Source: UBA7328 sp036479115
Lineage (GTDB): Bacteria; Bacteroidota; Bacteroidia; Chitinophagales; Saprospiraceae
Assembly: GCA_036479115.1 (NCBI GenBank)
Contig: JAZGFD010000125.1
Location: forward strand, 1 to 12,056
Length of the DNA stretch: 12,056 nt
Direction of reading: 5' to 3'
In this document: one piece after another, positions 1 to 6,965 of the stretch
Layout: every line of letters begins with the position of its first letter
How positions within the stretch are numbered: position 1 is the stretch's first letter
Translations under genes and position numbers: made by a program
The notes under the pieces: generated by a model
The model's input: the letters and a program-made list of their open reading frames with translations, nothing else
Databases searched by the model: none
Told to the model about the DNA's origin: nothing

Positions 1-142
1 AAAATGCATCGAAATCACTAAAATCTATAAAGGTCGAAAAACTTAAATTCAACATTCTGCATCATTTCATTTTTTCGCTAATTCATGGTTTATCGAGTGA
101 TATGATCATCAGAGAAAATAAAAAATATGTAAAATTCTAAAA

Positions 143-298
143 ATGTGCAGTTTTCTGTCAGACACTACAATAGATCGGCTCGAAAATTCAGATTCATTTG
201 GAACAATGTGTACCCAAAGGGTAAAATTATCAGAAATTAATGAAGTGGATTCTCAACCAAAAGAATGGATCAAAGAAGCATACGACAAATCTGTATAG
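143..298 (+). CDS. Doubtful 51-aa ORF
   Basis: This frame runs ATG to TAG and gives a 51-residue, hydrophilic, acidic peptide that ends PKEWIKEAYDKSV. The same frame is open back to 122, just after an in-frame stop, so it is not the tail of a longer intact gene. There is no SD sequence and no recognised family. The C-terminal half looks protein-like in composition, so it could be a small protein or a decayed remnant. Chance is also possible at this length. Confidence 0.18.
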   Translation: MCSFLSDTTIDRLENSDSFGTMCTQRVKLSEINEVDSQPKEWIKEAYDKSV

Positions 299-317
299 TA
301 GAACCTATCAATGCAAT

Positions 318-339
318 ATAAGGTAAGTACTTATCTTAT
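318..339. repeat. 22-bp near-perfect palindrome
   Basis: ATAAGGTAAGT (318-328) is followed directly by ACTTATCTTAT (329-339). The arms are reverse complements except for one position that would be a G-U pair in RNA. With no loop it resembles a protein-binding palindrome more than a terminator. Nothing nearby identifies a binding protein. Confidence 0.5.
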
Positions 340-347
340 GTAGCCAG

Positions 348-367
348 AAAAATAAGACATTATTTTT
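348..367. terminator. AT-rich hairpin, terminator-like
   Basis: AAAAATAA (348-355) and TTATTTTT (360-367) form a perfect 8-bp stem around the loop GACA. The A-run and T-run arms would look terminator-like on either strand. It lies 50 bases after the doubtful ORF ending at 298 and could mark the end of a plus-strand transcript. The pairing is all A-T, so the fold is weak. Confidence 0.3.
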
Positions 368-408
368 AACCAAAAATGCCTCCAAATCACAACAATCGCC
401 ATTCAACC

Positions 409-468
409 AAGGGTGTTGCCCTTTTCTTCCAAGGGCGTTGCCTATCAACTTAAAGGCTTTCGGCCTTT
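409..468. repeat. Hairpin pair with GGGYGTTGCC motif
   Basis: AAGGG/CCCTT (409-413 with 419-423, loop TGTTG) is followed by a second copy of the motif, AAGGGCGTTGCC (431-442), and by AAAGGC/GCCTTT (452-457 with 463-468, loop TTTCG). The phrase CCAAGGGYGTTGCC therefore occurs twice within 35 bases. From memory, GGGCGTTGCC-type intergenic repeats recur in many Bacteroidota genomes, which would make this a dispersed repeat and not a gene part. Only the local pairing and duplication are shown by the sequence. Confidence 0.4.
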
Positions 469-734
469 CTATGATGATTACTATATTGAGTACTACCTAA
501 TCCTGTTGATAATCCCCTGATAGTCTTTCTTGCATTTGCTGAAGGTCGCATATAGCATAGTGACCAATTGGGCCCAAGTCTTAAATGTCTTGTAGTAGTG
601 AGTTTTTCAACTCTAAGATAGTTGTCGAGCATTGAAATGGGTTCGATTTTATTTTTTAAGCGGACATCATTAGTTTGCATATTCAAATTGTCAAAATCCT
701 TTAGCCCTTTTATACTTCTCCACACTTTTTAAAA

Positions 735-742
735 TACCTTTG
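735..742 (+). promoter_or_regulatory. Candidate -7 element for valS
   Basis: TACCTTTG matches the Bacteroidota -7 consensus TAnnTTTG exactly and lies 38 bases before the valS start. No clear TTTG is seen at the expected -33 distance; TTTTA at 708-712 is the nearest approximation. The placement gives a short leader of roughly 30 bases. Confidence 0.35.
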
Positions 743-780
743 TTCCTTCATTTGCGACAAGCACTAAAAGTGATAGATTA

Positions 781-3411
781 ATGAAAGAAATATCATCAAA
801 ATATGTACCTAGCGAAGTAGAAGATAAGTGGTACGGCCATTGGAAAAAGAAAGGTTATTTTCATTCAGAACCTGACCAAAGAGAGCCTTATTCTATAGTA
901 ATTCCTCCTCCTAATGTGACTGGCATTCTCCATATGGGACATATGCTCAATAATACTGTGCAGGATATGTTAGCACGCAAAGCAAGATTGGATGGCAAGA
1001 ATGTTTGTTGGGTACCTGGTACTGATCATGCTTCTATAGCTACTGAAGCTAAGGTGGTAAAAATGTTGAGGGAGCAAGGCATTAAGAAGTCAGATTTGAG
1101 CAGAGATGAATTTTTGGAATATGCCATGAAATGGAAAGAAAAATATGGTGGTATCATCCTGAAACAGCTTGAAAAATTAGGAGCATCATGTGACTGGGAG
1201 CGTACGGCATTTACTATGGATAAAATCAGATCAGAATCTGTTATCCAGGCTTTTTGTGATCTTTATGAAAGAGGAACATTATATCGAGATTATAGAATCG
1301 TGAATTGGGATCCAGAAGCGCAGACAGTATTATCTAATGAAGAAGTAATTTATACAGAAGAGAATGGAAGTTTGTATCATATCAAATATAAGATTGAAGG
1401 CAGCTCTGATGAATATATTACCATTGCAACTACAAGGCCCGAGACAATAATGGGAGATTCTGCCATTGCAGTGCACCCTGATGACCCGAAATATGCTGAA
1501 ATGAAGGGGAAACGAGCCTTAGTGCCTATCATTAACCGATCCATCCCAATCATTTTTGATGATTATGTCGAATTGGATTTTGGCAGTGGAGCACTAAAAG
1601 TGACCCCAGCTCATGATATCAATGATTATGAGATAGGGAAACGCCACAATCTCGAAACTATAGATGTGCTCAACGCAAATGGAACAATAAGTGAGGCGGG
1701 AGAGATATTAGTAGGTATGGATCGGTTTAAAGCAAGAAAGGCTATTCTACCAATGCTTGAAGAGATAGGACAACTGGTAAAAACTAAAGACTATGTGAAG
1801 AGTGTAGGCAGATCAGAGCGTACCAACTCTATAGTAGAGCCTCGACTTTCGTTGCAATGGTATGTGGAGATGAAAGCGTTAGCACAACCTGCTCTTGATG
1901 CAGTCGAGAATGATGAAGTCACTTTTTTTCCTAAAAATCAAAAGAACCTCTATCGCCACTGGATGGAGAATATAAGAGACTGGTGTGTGTCGCGACAATT
2001 GTGGTGGGGGCATCGTATTCCAGCTTATTATTATAATGAAGATGTATACGTAGCTGCTACTTCAGAGGGAGCATTGGCCAAAGCCAAAAAGGATCACCCC
2101 AATATTACAATAGATGATTTAAAACAAGATGAAGACGTACTGGATACATGGTGCTCTTCATGGCTCTGGCCTATTACTTGTTTTCAAGGGTTTCATAGTA
2201 GAGAAGAGATGGATTATTACTATCCCACTTCTGTGTTAGTGACAGGTTGGGATATCATTTTTCTATGGGTAGCCAGAATGATTATGGCTGGGTATGAATG
2301 GGAAGGAAAGCGACCTTTTAAAGATGTTTATTTCACTGGAATGGTTAAAGACGAAAAACGCCGAAAGATGAGCAAATCACTAGGCAATAGCCCTGATGCA
2401 CTTAAACTTATTGATGACTTTGGCGCGGATGGAGTGCGCTTTGGTATTATGTCATCTTCTCCAGCAGGGGGGGATTTGCTTTTTGACAAGAAACTCTGTG
2501 AACAAGGACGAAACTTTAGCAATAAAATCTGGAATGCCTTGAGATTGGTCAAAGGATGGGAGGAAATAGATGTGGCTCAACCAGCTGAAAATAAATTGGC
2601 AATATTCTGGATTAGTCAAAAACTAAATGAAATAATTGCTTCTGTAGAATCTGATTTTAAACAATATAGATTGTCGGAAGCTACCATGACATTGTATAAT
2701 TTCATTTGGAATGACTTCTGTTCTTGGTATTTAGAAATGATAAAGCCACCTTATGGCGAAGGAATAGATTTAAAGAGTTTGCAAAGCACTGTTGAATTGT
2801 TTGAAAAAATGGTAATAATATTGCACCCATTAATGCCATTTTTAACAGAAGAGATATATCATTTACTGAAAGAAAGATCAGATGGGGATGATTGTATAAT
2901 TTCGTCGTATCCTAATATTATTGCTGTAGATAAAAGCCTGTTAAAATCAATGGTTGGCATACAGTCAATAATAGGAAAAGTAAGAGATGTAAGAGCTTCT
3001 AATGGGTTAAAACAAAAAGAAGAATTGACCCTTTTAGTGGAATCCGAACAGGATGTGGATCAACTATATAAGACAGAGGGAGCAATTGAGATGATTGAAA
3101 AACTTGCATTCCTTGCTGCTTTTAAAAGTACGCAATCATTGCCCCATGACGGCGTGTCTTTTATGGCCGACAATCGCAAATTTTTTATCCCACTTGAATT
3201 GGAAATTAACATAGAAGAAGAAATAGATAAGATTAAAAAAGAAATATCATATGCAGATGGGTTTCTTAAGTCTGTTGAGAAAAAATTAAGCAATGATAAT
3301 TTTGTAAATGGAGCACCTGACCATGTTGTAGCTAATGAAAAGAAGAAACAAGTTGATGGCATAGAACGATTAAAGATATTGAATGAAAGTCTGAAAAAGA
3401 TAAAAAGTTAG
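781..3411 (+). CDS. valS: Valine--tRNA ligase
   Basis: This class I aminoacyl-tRNA synthetase charges tRNA-Val with valine in the cytoplasm. The class I signature HMGH is at residues 51-54 within PPPNVTGILHMGH, and KMSKS is at 529-533. The CP1 editing-domain motif TTRPETIMGD starts at 217, and the conserved WCVSRQLWWGH segment spans 401-411. A charged C-terminal arm (about 800-876, rich in Lys and Glu) fits the ValRS tRNA-binding coiled coil. The 876-residue length is normal for the family, and both ends are intact. The ATG at 781 places the N-terminal YxPxxVExxWYxxWxxxGYF block correctly. There is no SD sequence, as is common in this phylum. The next gene follows after 87 bases, so co-transcription is possible but not shown. 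No oddities are seen. Confidence 0.97.
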   Translation: MKEISSKYVPSEVEDKWYGHWKKKGYFHSEPDQREPYSIVIPPPNVTGILHMGHMLNNTVQDMLARKARLDGKNVCWVPGTDHASIATEAKVVKMLREQGIKKSDLSRDEFLEYAMKWKEKYGGIILKQLEKLGASCDWERTAFTMDKIRSESVIQAFCDLYERGTLYRDYRIVNWDPEAQTVLSNEEVIYTEENGSLYHIKYKIEGSSDEYITIATTRPETIMGDSAIAVHPDDPKYAEMKGKRALVPIINRSIPIIFDDYVELDFGSGALKVTPAHDINDYEIGKRHNLETIDVLNANGTISEAGEILVGMDRFKARKAILPMLEEIGQLVKTKDYVKSVGRSERTNSIVEPRLSLQWYVEMKALAQPALDAVENDEVTFFPKNQKNLYRHWMENIRDWCVSRQLWWGHRIPAYYYNEDVYVAATSEGALAKAKKDHPNITIDDLKQDEDVLDTWCSSWLWPITCFQGFHSREEMDYYYPTSVLVTGWDIIFLWVARMIMAGYEWEGKRPFKDVYFTGMVKDEKRRKMSKSLGNSPDALKLIDDFGADGVRFGIMSSSPAGGDLLFDKKLCEQGRNFSNKIWNALRLVKGWEEIDVAQPAENKLAIFWISQKLNEIIASVESDFKQYRLSEATMTLYNFIWNDFCSWYLEMIKPPYGEGIDLKSLQSTVELFEKMVIILHPLMPFLTEEIYHLLKERSDGDDCIISSYPNIIAVDKSLLKSMVGIQSIIGKVRDVRASNGLKQKEELTLLVESEQDVDQLYKTEGAIEMIEKLAFLAAFKSTQSLPHDGVSFMADNRKFFIPLELEINIEEEIDKIKKEISYADGFLKSVEKKLSNDNFVNGAPDHVVANEKKKQVDGIERLKILNESLKKIKS

Positions 3412-3498
3412 GACTCTGAATATACTAAAAATGGTATTCGTAAAAATTGGTGTTGAAATCATTATTAACTCTTTTTATTATATTGTTGAACTTAAATC

Positions 3499-3939
3499 AT
3501 GACGAATAATATTCAAAGGATTAAAGATCGACTCAGTACTCACAAACTGAGAAGTACACCAGTGAGGAAGGCGGTATTGTCAGCTTTCTACAATGCAGCA
3601 GGTACTGCTTTAGCCAGCAGGGATATAGAGGAAAATTTAATATATTTGGATAGAATTACACTCTATAGAACCCTCAAATCATTTGAACAAAAAGGAATCA
3701 TTCATACAGTAATAGATGGAACTGGAGTAAATAAATATGCGCTATGTAGGCATCATCAATGTGACCATGAAGGACATCACGATGTACATGCTCATTTTTT
3801 TTGTGTTACATGTGAACAGACCACTTGCCTAGAAGATACAAAGGTATCTCAACCTTCATTAACCGAGGGTTTTGAGATCATATCTGCACAGTTGGTTTTA
3901 AGTGGTATTTGTAACAGATGTTCACAATCTCAGAGTTAA
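3499..3939 (+). CDS. Fur-family metal-responsive transcriptional regulator
   Basis: A 146-residue winged-helix repressor of the Fur/Zur/PerR superfamily. The N-terminal DNA-binding domain (about 1-82) carries a typical recognition segment, DRITLYRTLKSFEQKGII (51-68). The C-terminal dimerisation/metal domain has the structural zinc pairs CVTC (102-105) and CNRC (138-141). It also has a strikingly His-rich stretch, HHQCDHEGHHDVHAH (85-99), which leads into the conserved HxHFFC block. Family knowledge says such proteins repress promoters when loaded with iron, zinc, manganese or (PerR) in response to peroxide. The sequence alone does not settle which; the His-rich loop and both CxxC pairs resemble Zur-like members. 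It lies 81 bases upstream of the arsenic cassette on the same strand and could control it, but this is only inferred from position. Confidence 0.9.
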   Translation: MTNNIQRIKDRLSTHKLRSTPVRKAVLSAFYNAAGTALASRDIEENLIYLDRITLYRTLKSFEQKGIIHTVIDGTGVNKYALCRHHQCDHEGHHDVHAHFFCVTCEQTTCLEDTKVSQPSLTEGFEIISAQLVLSGICNRCSQSQS

Positions 3940-3955
3940 TAGAAAAAAATCAAGG

Positions 3956-3973
3956 ATGTCACTTTATCGACAT
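3956..3973. promoter_or_regulatory. Inverted repeat near the arsM promoter, possible operator
   Basis: ATGTC (3956-3960) and GACAT (3969-3973) form an inverted repeat with an 8-base spacer. They lie about 20 bases upstream of the candidate -7 element, where a -33 box would be. The placement suits a repressor site, perhaps for the Fur-like protein encoded just upstream. Five-base arms can arise by chance, so this is a weak call. Confidence 0.2.
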
Positions 3974-3993
3974 ACTTCTGCGCTTCTAAACCC

Positions 3994-4001
3994 TAATTTT
4001 G
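3994..4001 (+). promoter_or_regulatory. Candidate -7 element for the arsenic cassette
   Basis: TAATTTTG matches TAnnTTTG exactly, 19 bases before the methyltransferase start. This predicts a very short leader. No good -33 TTTG is visible; TTCTG at 3976-3980 is too close. If real, the cassette has its own promoter and is not only read from the regulator gene. Confidence 0.4.
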
Positions 4002-4020
4002 CACGACAAATAATAAAAGA

Positions 4021-4989
4021 ATGGGATACTTAGAAACAACCAAAGACGTATATAAAAGAGCAGCCGAAACTCCTGATGTGGGCTTGTGCTGTACAACTTC
4101 TCCGATTTGGAAATTACCAGAATTGAATATGCCCGACATCATGGTTCAGATGAATTATGGTTGTGGCACTACAGTAAACCCTCGAGACCTATCGGATAGT
4201 CCAAAGATTCTTTATGTAGGTGTAGGAGGGGGGATGGAAGTGTTGCAATTCAGCTATTTTAGTCGACAAAAGGCAGGTGTAATTGGAGTAGATATAGTGG
4301 ATGAAATGTTAGATGTTTGCTCTAAAAATCTAACGGAAGCGGAAAAAACCAATCCATGGTTTATGTCTGATTTTGTTGATCTTAGAAAAGGGACAGCACT
4401 GTCTTTGCCTATAGATGCTAACTCAATAGATGTAGCGGCTCAGAATTGTCTTTTCAATATTTTCGAAAAAGACGACCTTAAAAAAGCTCTTGAAGAAATA
4501 TATAAAGTACTAAAGCCAAGTGGTAGGTTAGTCCTTTCAGACCCTATATGTGAGCAACCGATTCCTGCAAATCTTCAAAATGATGAAGAATTGAGGGCAC
4601 TTTGCCTTAGTGGATGTTTGCCTTTACAGGAGTATCTGGATATGATCACAGATATTGGCTTCGGTACTGTGGAGGTAAGAGCCAGAAGGCCATATCGTAT
4701 CCTGAGTCCCAATCACTATGATACCGATGTGACGCTTTACATCGAAAGTGTAGAAATAGCAGCAATAAAGGATCCTATGCCTGATGATGGGCCTTGTATA
4801 TTCACTGGAAAATCAGCAATATATTATGGTAAAGAGGAATATTTTAACGATAAAAAAGGCCATGTACTTCTACCCAATGTGCCGTTGGCCATATGTGATA
4901 AGACAGGAAAAGCGCTGATCGATACGGGGAATTCAGAAATATTTGTGTCAAAGTCTACGTACTTTTACGATGGTGGCGGCTGCTGCTGA
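4021..4989 (+). CDS. arsM: Arsenosugar-type arsenite SAM methyltransferase
   Basis: A 322-residue class I SAM-dependent methyltransferase. The SAM motif is VGVGGG at 66-71 and the acidic residue after strand 2 is in GVDIVDE (89-95). Cysteines sit where arsenite-binding members have them: CC (23-24), YGCG (C48), NCLFN (C143) and C195/C199 in the SGCLP region. The N-terminal pattern LCCTxxPxWxLPxLxxP followed by MNYGCGTTV is what I recognise from the ArsM subgroup found beside ArsS, not from stand-alone ArsM. The chain ends in GGGCC, an additional thiol tail. It would methylate As(III) to methyl- and dimethylarsenicals using SAM and a thiol reductant in the cytoplasm. The stop is 17 bases before the next gene, so the three genes form an operon. 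A generic methyltransferase is the alternative, but the cysteines and neighbours argue against it. Confidence 0.88.
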   Translation: MGYLETTKDVYKRAAETPDVGLCCTTSPIWKLPELNMPDIMVQMNYGCGTTVNPRDLSDSPKILYVGVGGGMEVLQFSYFSRQKAGVIGVDIVDEMLDVCSKNLTEAEKTNPWFMSDFVDLRKGTALSLPIDANSIDVAAQNCLFNIFEKDDLKKALEEIYKVLKPSGRLVLSDPICEQPIPANLQNDEELRALCLSGCLPLQEYLDMITDIGFGTVEVRARRPYRILSPNHYDTDVTLYIESVEIAAIKDPMPDDGPCIFTGKSAIYYGKEEYFNDKKGHVLLPNVPLAICDKTGKALIDTGNSEIFVSKSTYFYDGGGCC

Positions 4990-5006
4990 TTAATAAATAA
5001 AATACA

Positions 5007-5345
5007 ATGTCAAAAACATATTTTAATCCAGATGATCTTAAAAAATTCGGAAAAATATCCGAATGGCAAAAAGAGATGGGCGACAAATTTTTCTCGTGGT
5101 ACCATAGCGTGTTTAAGGGAGATACAGCTCTCACTGAAAGAGAAAAAAATCTTATAGCTCTTGCTGTAGCCCATGCCGTGAGCTGCCCTTATTGCATAGA
5201 TGCATATTCTTCAGGATGTTTAGAAAAAGGAGCTGACGAAGAGCAAATGATGGAAGCAGTACAAGTGGCAGCAGCTATAAAAGGAGGAGCCACACTTGTG
5301 AATGCTACTCAAATGATGAACCACGTGGAGAAAATATCCATGTAA
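5007..5345 (+). CDS. Arsenosugar-associated AhpD/carboxymuconolactone decarboxylase-fold protein
   Basis: A 112-residue all-helical protein of the CMD/AhpD family. The redox motif CPYC lies at 60-63 in AHAVSCPYCIDAY, with a further Cys at 71, followed by the typical GADEEQMMEAVQVAAAIKGG helix pair. Relatives in arsenosugar loci are annotated as peroxidase-like, and as I recall some carry selenocysteine at the CxxC. Here both codons are TGC, so this is an all-cysteine version. Its exact reaction is not known to me; reduction of an arsenical or a peroxide is a reasonable inference. The gene is tightly packed, 17 bases after the methyltransferase and 9 bases before the radical-SAM gene. There is no SD sequence. 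Confidence 0.86.
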   Translation: MSKTYFNPDDLKKFGKISEWQKEMGDKFFSWYHSVFKGDTALTEREKNLIALAVAHAVSCPYCIDAYSSGCLEKGADEEQMMEAVQVAAAIKGGATLVNATQMMNHVEKISM

Positions 5346-5354
5346 ACCAACATA

Positions 5355-6425
5355 ATGGGCATTAAACAAAAAACAAAATCATTATCTGTAGTAAATAACC
5401 CGTTGCAGGATGGCATGATTCAGCTGAAAGTGCTAAATGGGACTGCAATTGTAGATGATAAATTTGATCCTTTTATTGAGAAAATAAACAACTTAGGAAA
5501 TTCGCCTTTAAAACCCACAGGAATTGAAATCTTCCAGCTGAATATTGGAAAACTCTGCAATCAAACTTGTGCTCATTGTCATGTAGATGCAGGGCCAGAT
5601 AAGAAGGTGGAGAACATGGATAGAGCAACCCTAGAATTATGTCTTAAGGTTATTAAATCTGTACCGAGCATACATACAATAGATATTACCGGAGGAGCTC
5701 CAGAGATGAATCCAAATTTTAAATGGTTTGTAAAAGAGTGTACAGCACTAGGAAAAAAGGTCACTAACAGATGTAACTTGACCATTATTATGGCCAATAA
5801 AAAGTACAATGACTTACCTGATTTTTTTAAAAAAAATAAGGTCCATTTGGTTTCATCATTGCCGTATTTTTCAAAATCGCGTACGGACAATCAGCGAGGT
5901 GATGGCGTATTCGAAGATTCTATTAAAGCACTTCAAATACTCAATGAAGTGGGCTATGGCGTAGAAGGAAGTGGATTGATACTTGATCTGGTATATAACC
6001 CTTCTGGCGCTTTTCTTCCGGCAGATCAGGATACATTACAAGCCGAATTTAAAAGACAGCTAAAACGTAAGTATGATATTGTATTTAATCTGCTTTACTG
6101 TATCACCAATCTTCCTGTAAATAGATTTTTAGATTACTTAATTACATCTGGAAATTATGGAGAATACATGCAAAAGCTAGTGGATGCTTTTAACCCCATG
6201 ACCGTAGAAGGCTTAATGTGCAGAAATACTATTTCCGTGAGTTGGGATGGTTACCTATATGATTGTGATTTTAATCAAATGCTTGACCTCAAGGTGTCAT
6301 CTCCAGGCACACATTTGAGCCAATTTGATATTGCCACATTAAATGGTCGATCTATTGTGCTCAACCAGCATTGCTATGGGTGTACGGCCGGTGCAGGCTC
6401 AAGCTGTGGTGGCGAAATAGCTTAG
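5355..6425 (+). CDS. arsS: Arsenosugar biosynthesis radical SAM protein ArsS
   Basis: A 356-residue radical-SAM enzyme. The cluster motif CxxxCxxC is C68/C72/C75 in LCNQTCAHCHVDAGP. It is followed by DITGGAPEMNP, which supplies the GGxP-like SAM-binding strand, and by NRCNL (C140). The C-terminal Cys-rich domain has C289, C304 (YDCDFNQ), C340/C343 (CYGC) and C351 in AGAGSSCGG near the end. This order matches the radical SAM/Cys-rich family (DUF3641-type C-terminus) that pairs with ArsM. Work on cyanobacterial members assigns transfer of a 5'-deoxyadenosyl group to dimethylarsenite, the precursor step to arsenosugars. Some relatives have selenocysteine in the C-terminal motif; here the codon is TGT. 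It is the last gene of the cassette. No nucleosidase or glycosyltransferase follows, so later arsenosugar steps are not encoded here. Confidence 0.9.
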   Translation: MGIKQKTKSLSVVNNPLQDGMIQLKVLNGTAIVDDKFDPFIEKINNLGNSPLKPTGIEIFQLNIGKLCNQTCAHCHVDAGPDKKVENMDRATLELCLKVIKSVPSIHTIDITGGAPEMNPNFKWFVKECTALGKKVTNRCNLTIIMANKKYNDLPDFFKKNKVHLVSSLPYFSKSRTDNQRGDGVFEDSIKALQILNEVGYGVEGSGLILDLVYNPSGAFLPADQDTLQAEFKRQLKRKYDIVFNLLYCITNLPVNRFLDYLITSGNYGEYMQKLVDAFNPMTVEGLMCRNTISVSWDGYLYDCDFNQMLDLKVSSPGTHLSQFDIATLNGRSIVLNQHCYGCTAGAGSSCGGEIA

Positions 6426-6740
6426 AGTTTGATGTACTACTTAGTATCTGAACGGGGCGTAGGTTCTTATTTATAGTCCAGCTATTGACAAGATTCTTTT
6501 GTGCTGAGTAGGTGCTGACTCCTGTCTTGACGATTTGAAATGAACCTTATAGATGTGATTTGATAATAGCCCCTTTTTTTACTAGCCCCATTATCCCCTC
6601 TTGGTGTTGGACTATTCTAAAATTCAAATTATTACATACTTACTCTTAGCGATATCGCCTCCTGTATAGTTACAATATTATATATGAGTAATAAATATAT
6701 ATGAGTAACGTCATGCAATATTTAAATAATATATACAATT

Positions 6741-6809
6741 GGGTTTCAACGAGTTATACAGATTTAATATATTTAGTCTAACAAGAAATAAAGACTAAAA
6801 TTGAAGCCC
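6741..6809 (+). other. Nested stem-loop, possible 5' domain of a structured RNA
   Basis: GGGTTTCAA (6741-6749) pairs with TTGAAGCCC (6801-6809): nine pairs, one of them G-U. Inside it, TTTAGTCT (6772-6779) pairs perfectly with AGACTAAA (6792-6799) around a 12-base loop. The two helices are coaxial on the 3' side, with one base between them, and leave a 22-base bulge on the 5' side. A small TGGT/ACCA hairpin follows at 6817-6827. This could be the first domain of the RNA whose rod and terminator follow. Confidence 0.35.
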
Positions 6810-6837
6810 CTATTAATGGTATAACCAATAATCAATA

Positions 6838-6965
6838 TATACATTTAGGCAGTTGAAAAGAGGGCTAAATATCATTCAGAGAAATCGTGAAGATTATTCG
6901 TCCTCAATCCAACTACCTTATGTATAAATAAGAAGAATAGAGCGCTTTCACCCGGCGCTTTATTC
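6838..6965 (+). ncRNA. Candidate small RNA: long rod fold plus terminator hairpin
   Basis: Bases 6838-6926 fold by eye into one continuous rod. TATACAT pairs with ATGTATA (6838-6844/6920-6926). GG-c-AGTTG pairs with CAACT-a-CC (6848-6855/6910-6917). After a symmetric 4x4 loop, GAGGGC pairs with GTCCTC (6860-6865/6900-6905, one G-U). AAT and ATC pair with ATT and GAT (6868-6873/6892-6898, one bulged T), and TTCA pairs with TGAA (6875-6878/6888-6891) under a 9-base loop. That is about 30 pairs in 89 bases with only small interruptions. Eight bases later comes an 11-bp hairpin (6935-6965). The pattern suits a small regulatory or housekeeping RNA of rod type, such as 6S-like. I cannot assign a family, and no clear promoter is seen. 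The strand is inferred from the neighbours. Confidence 0.35.
6935..6965. terminator. Strong 11-bp hairpin, terminator-like
   Basis: GAATAGAGCGC (6935-6945) and GCGCTTTATTC (6955-6965) pair over 11 positions with one G-U, around the loop TTTCACCCG. It is the most stable hairpin in the gap, with a GC-rich inner stem and an A/T outer stem. A true T-run is lacking: ATTTAAC follows on the plus strand and a purine-rich run on the other. It is 510 bases past arsS, so it more likely ends a separate transcript, such as the RNA candidate just upstream. Confidence 0.5.

Larger units (their letters stand above)
1..780. other. Mostly non-coding region upstream of valS
   Basis: No convincing gene lies here. 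From the sequence I see AT-rich DNA at 1-140, a doubtful small ORF (143-298), a cluster of inverted repeats (318-468) and a possible valS promoter (735-742). A minus-strand frame of about 91 codons exists at 450-725. It has no recognisable motif, and its last codons run into the 452-468 hairpin, so I do not call it a gene. A minus-strand frame starting at 55 is open to the window edge for only 18 codons and cannot be judged. Confidence 0.6.

Noticed and set aside
1..55. Minus-strand ATG at 55 open to the window edge
   Set aside because: Only 18 codons are visible, with no SD and no recognisable sequence.
450..725. Minus-strand 91-codon frame
   Set aside because: No family motif, the composition is unconvincing, and its end is formed by the 452-468 hairpin repeat.
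2328..3362. Minus-strand frames inside valS (2328-2552 and 3060-3362)
   Set aside because: They are antisense shadows of a clearly functional valS; their products look like low-complexity translations with no family features.
5579..5890. Minus-strand 103-codon frame inside arsS
   Set aside because: It lies opposite the conserved radical-SAM core, so it is a shadow frame.
6741..6965. Retron-type RNA or tmRNA
   Set aside because: No reverse transcriptase is nearby, and neither a tRNA-like end nor a tag-peptide frame is visible.
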